From Spirochaetia bacterium (GTDB taxonomy: Bacteria > Spirochaetota > Spirochaetia > JABMQR01), in assembly GCA_016784705.1 (NCBI GenBank), contig JADHUD010000158.1, positions 1 to 6,167 of the forward strand: 6,167 bases of DNA. Reading direction: 5' to 3'. Shown one piece after another: positions 4,358-6,167 of this stretch (its first letter is position 1; each line of letters starts with the position of its first letter). The notes beneath the pieces are model-generated. The model saw only the letters and a program-made list of their open reading frames with translations, had not been told where the DNA came from and searched no databases. The translations under genes and the position numbers were made by a program.

Positions 4358-6167
4358 TTACAGGGTTCTGCTTAACACTGCATTCAGTTTTTTTACAAAA
4401 TCTGCTGGATGCTTCAGCATAACACCCTCTGCCAGCATCGCCTGATCCAGTAGAATCTGACTGACATCAGCTATTAACTCTTCATCTTTTGACTCGCCCA
4501 GTTTCTTCACAATCGCATGATCCGGATTGATTTCCAGAATCGGTACAAATTCAGGCATCTCAGTCTGTCCCATTGCTTTCAGCATCTGCTGCATCTGTAC
4601 AGTAGGATCATTCTCATCAACAACAATACAGGAGGGCGCTTCAGACAATCTGGATGATATAACAACATCCTTAACCTTATCACCAAGAGCATCTTTGATC
4701 TTCTTTGCAATCGGTTTGGAAGCCTTCTCTTTTTTCTTGTCATCATCAGTTTTCAGATCATCAGCTGCACTGGATTTGTTGATGGCTTTCAATTCAACAT
4801 CAGCATATTTTCCAACGGTAGGCATTACAATATCATCAATATCATCATCCATGATAAGAACTTCAATACCCTTTTTTCTGTATGCTTCAATAAGCGGAGA
4901 ATTTCTGAGTGTCTCATCTGATCCGCCGGCAATATAATAAATTGCTTTCTGATCCTCTTTCATACGCTCTTTGTAAGATGCAAGACCGGTAAATCCCTCA
5001 ACCTCTGTTGATTTAAATCGTACAAGCTCCATTAATGCTTCCCGGTTTGCATAATCTGAGTAAAGTCCCTCTTTCAGCGGCCGATTAAACTGTTCAACAA
5101 ACTTCACATATAGTTCCGGGTTGGATTCTGAAATTTTCTTGAATTCACCAAGGATTTTTTTAACAGAAGAACTTTTTATTGTAGACATAATACGGTTCTG
5201 CTGCAGTAATTCGCGGCTTACATTAAGAGGAAGATCTTCTGAGTCTATAATTCCCCGAACAAACCTGAGGTAGGCCGGAAGCAGTTCTTTCTCATCATCA
5301 GTAATAAAAACCCGTTTTACGTAGAGTTTAACACCTGGCTTGTAATCTGCCTGAAAAAGATCAAAGGGAGCTTTTGCAGGGATAAAAAAGAGCGTCGTAT
5401 ATTCGATAGCTCCTTCGGCTTTTGTATGAAGATAGAAAAGGGGATCGGCGTTATCGTGTGCAGTAGTTTTATAGAACTCGTTATAGTCCTCGTCAGTAAG
5501 CTCTGATTTCGGACGTTTCCAGAGTGCGGCAGCCTTATTGATCTGCTCTATTTTATGCTCAACAACTTCTTTTCTGTCATCACCCTCACCCTCAAAGGTT
5601 TTTTGGTCATACTCAAGAAAAATGGGAAAAGCTATATGGTCTGAGTACTTTTTAACAAGCTGCTCTACCTGCCAGCGGTTTGCATACTCTTCACCTTCAT
5701 CATTGAGATGAAGAATGATGGTGGTACCATGCGTATCCTTTTCAGCCTCATCGATTGAATAAGCATTCCGCCCGTTGCTGCTCCACTTCCATGCTTTATC
5801 TTCGCCTGCTTTCCTGGTTATTACTTCAACTTTTTCGGCTATCATGAAACAGGAATAAAATCCCACACCAAACTGACCGATAAGATTTGCATCTTTTTTT
5901 GCATCACTCTGCATCTGGTTGAGGAATTTTTTTGTTCCTGAACGGGCTATAGTTCCCAACTGTTCATTCAGGTCATCCTCATTCATACCGATACCGGAAT
6001 CTTTAATAGTCAGGGTGCGTTTCTTTTCATCAGTAAAAGTAATATCAATTCTCGGATCAAATTTGATTTTTTTATAATCATCATTGGTAAAAGTAAGATA
6101 TTTCAGTTTATCAAGTGCATCTGATGCGTTTGATACCAGTTCTCTCAGAAATATTTCCTTATGTGAA
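4358..6167 (-). CDS. htpG: molecular chaperone HtpG (bacterial Hsp90), 5' end beyond the window
   Basis: The reading frame continues without stop to the window edge (first full codon at 6166), giving 602 visible residues. About 25 N-terminal residues are missing compared with the 624-residue E. coli protein. HtpG is an ATP-driven cytosolic homodimer that remodels client proteins, working with DnaK. The N-terminal GHKL ATPase domain shows EIFLRELVSNASDAL (visible 4-18) with the catalytic-type glutamate 9 and magnesium-binding asparagine 13, DSGIGM at 56-61, and the lid motif GQFGVGFYS at 97-105. The middle domain carries NVSRELLQQNR with the ATP-contacting arginine at visible 318. The C-terminal dimerisation domain ends in VLSRTL without the MEEVD tail, as expected for bacteria. 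The internal ATG at 5986 is the conserved methionine of DSGIGM, not the start. Promoter and heat-shock control elements lie outside the window. A strong terminator follows the gene, which converges on the TPR gene. Confidence 0.97.
   Translation of the reverse strand, partial: SHKEIFLRELVSNASDALDKLKYLTFTNDDYKKIKFDPRIDITFTDEKKRTLTIKDSGIGMNEDDLNEQLGTIARSGTKKFLNQMQSDAKKDANLIGQFGVGFYSCFMIAEKVEVITRKAGEDKAWKWSSNGRNAYSIDEAEKDTHGTTIILHLNDEGEEYANRWQVEQLVKKYSDHIAFPIFLEYDQKTFEGEGDDRKEVVEHKIEQINKAAALWKRPKSELTDEDYNEFYKTTAHDNADPLFYLHTKAEGAIEYTTLFFIPAKAPFDLFQADYKPGVKLYVKRVFITDDEKELLPAYLRFVRGIIDSEDLPLNVSRELLQQNRIMSTIKSSSVKKILGEFKKISESNPELYVKFVEQFNRPLKEGLYSDYANREALMELVRFKSTEVEGFTGLASYKERMKEDQKAIYYIAGGSDETLRNSPLIEAYRKKGIEVLIMDDDIDDIVMPTVGKYADVELKAINKSSAADDLKTDDDKKKEKASKPIAKKIKDALGDKVKDVVISSRLSEAPSCIVVDENDPTVQMQQMLKAMGQTEMPEFVPILEINPDHAIVKKLGESKDEELIADVSQILLDQAMLAEGVMLKHPADFVKKLNAVLSRTL

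Noticed and set aside
4527..4937. 136-codon plus-strand frame opposite htpG
   Set aside because: The serine/isoleucine-rich peptide is the usual antisense shadow of an acidic and lysine-rich gene; htpG is certain on the other strand.

Overview
The window reads as ordinary chromosomal DNA of an AT-leaning bacterium, most likely a spirochaete of the Treponema/Spirochaeta kind. This rests on the HtpG sequence, which from memory looks Treponema-like, and on a FabK-type enoyl reductase and a secreted TPR protein. The assignment is inference; no rRNA or other marker is present to settle it.

Layout from left to right. (1) On the minus strand, the first ten codons of an unidentified gene (1-32) follow 24 bases behind an MscS-type mechanosensitive channel gene (57-905); the two probably form an operon running off the left edge. 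(2) A 421-base divergent intergenic region (906-1326) holds the most unusual structure in the window: four closely packed perfect or near-perfect palindromes (1005-1106) inside a putative palindromic repeat element. The element is threaded through a small minus-strand open frame (929-1139) that is broken only by a 4-base tandem duplication. Beside it, a 10+10 inverted repeat (1165-1199) could be an operator for the gene to its right. (3) On the plus strand lies a FabK-like enoyl-ACP reductase II / nitronate monooxygenase-family flavoenzyme (1327-2358). (4) A 210-base AT-rich gap with a perfect TATAAT box and small repeats leads to a plus-strand gene for an exported protein made almost entirely of TPR repeats (2569-4221). 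(5) A hairpin with an A/T tract (4256-4294) separates this gene from the convergent htpG gene (minus, 4358 to beyond the right edge), encoding the Hsp90-family chaperone and lacking only about its first 25 codons.

The genes do not form one pathway. They cover osmotic safety (MscS), fatty-acid synthesis or nitronate detoxification (FabK-like), a periplasmic or surface scaffold (TPR) and protein folding (HtpG). No mobile-element transposase, CRISPR, tRNA or rRNA was seen. The protein-coding genes are intact apart from the two cut by the window edges. No new multi-gene system is supported; the intergenic palindrome cluster is the feature worth following.
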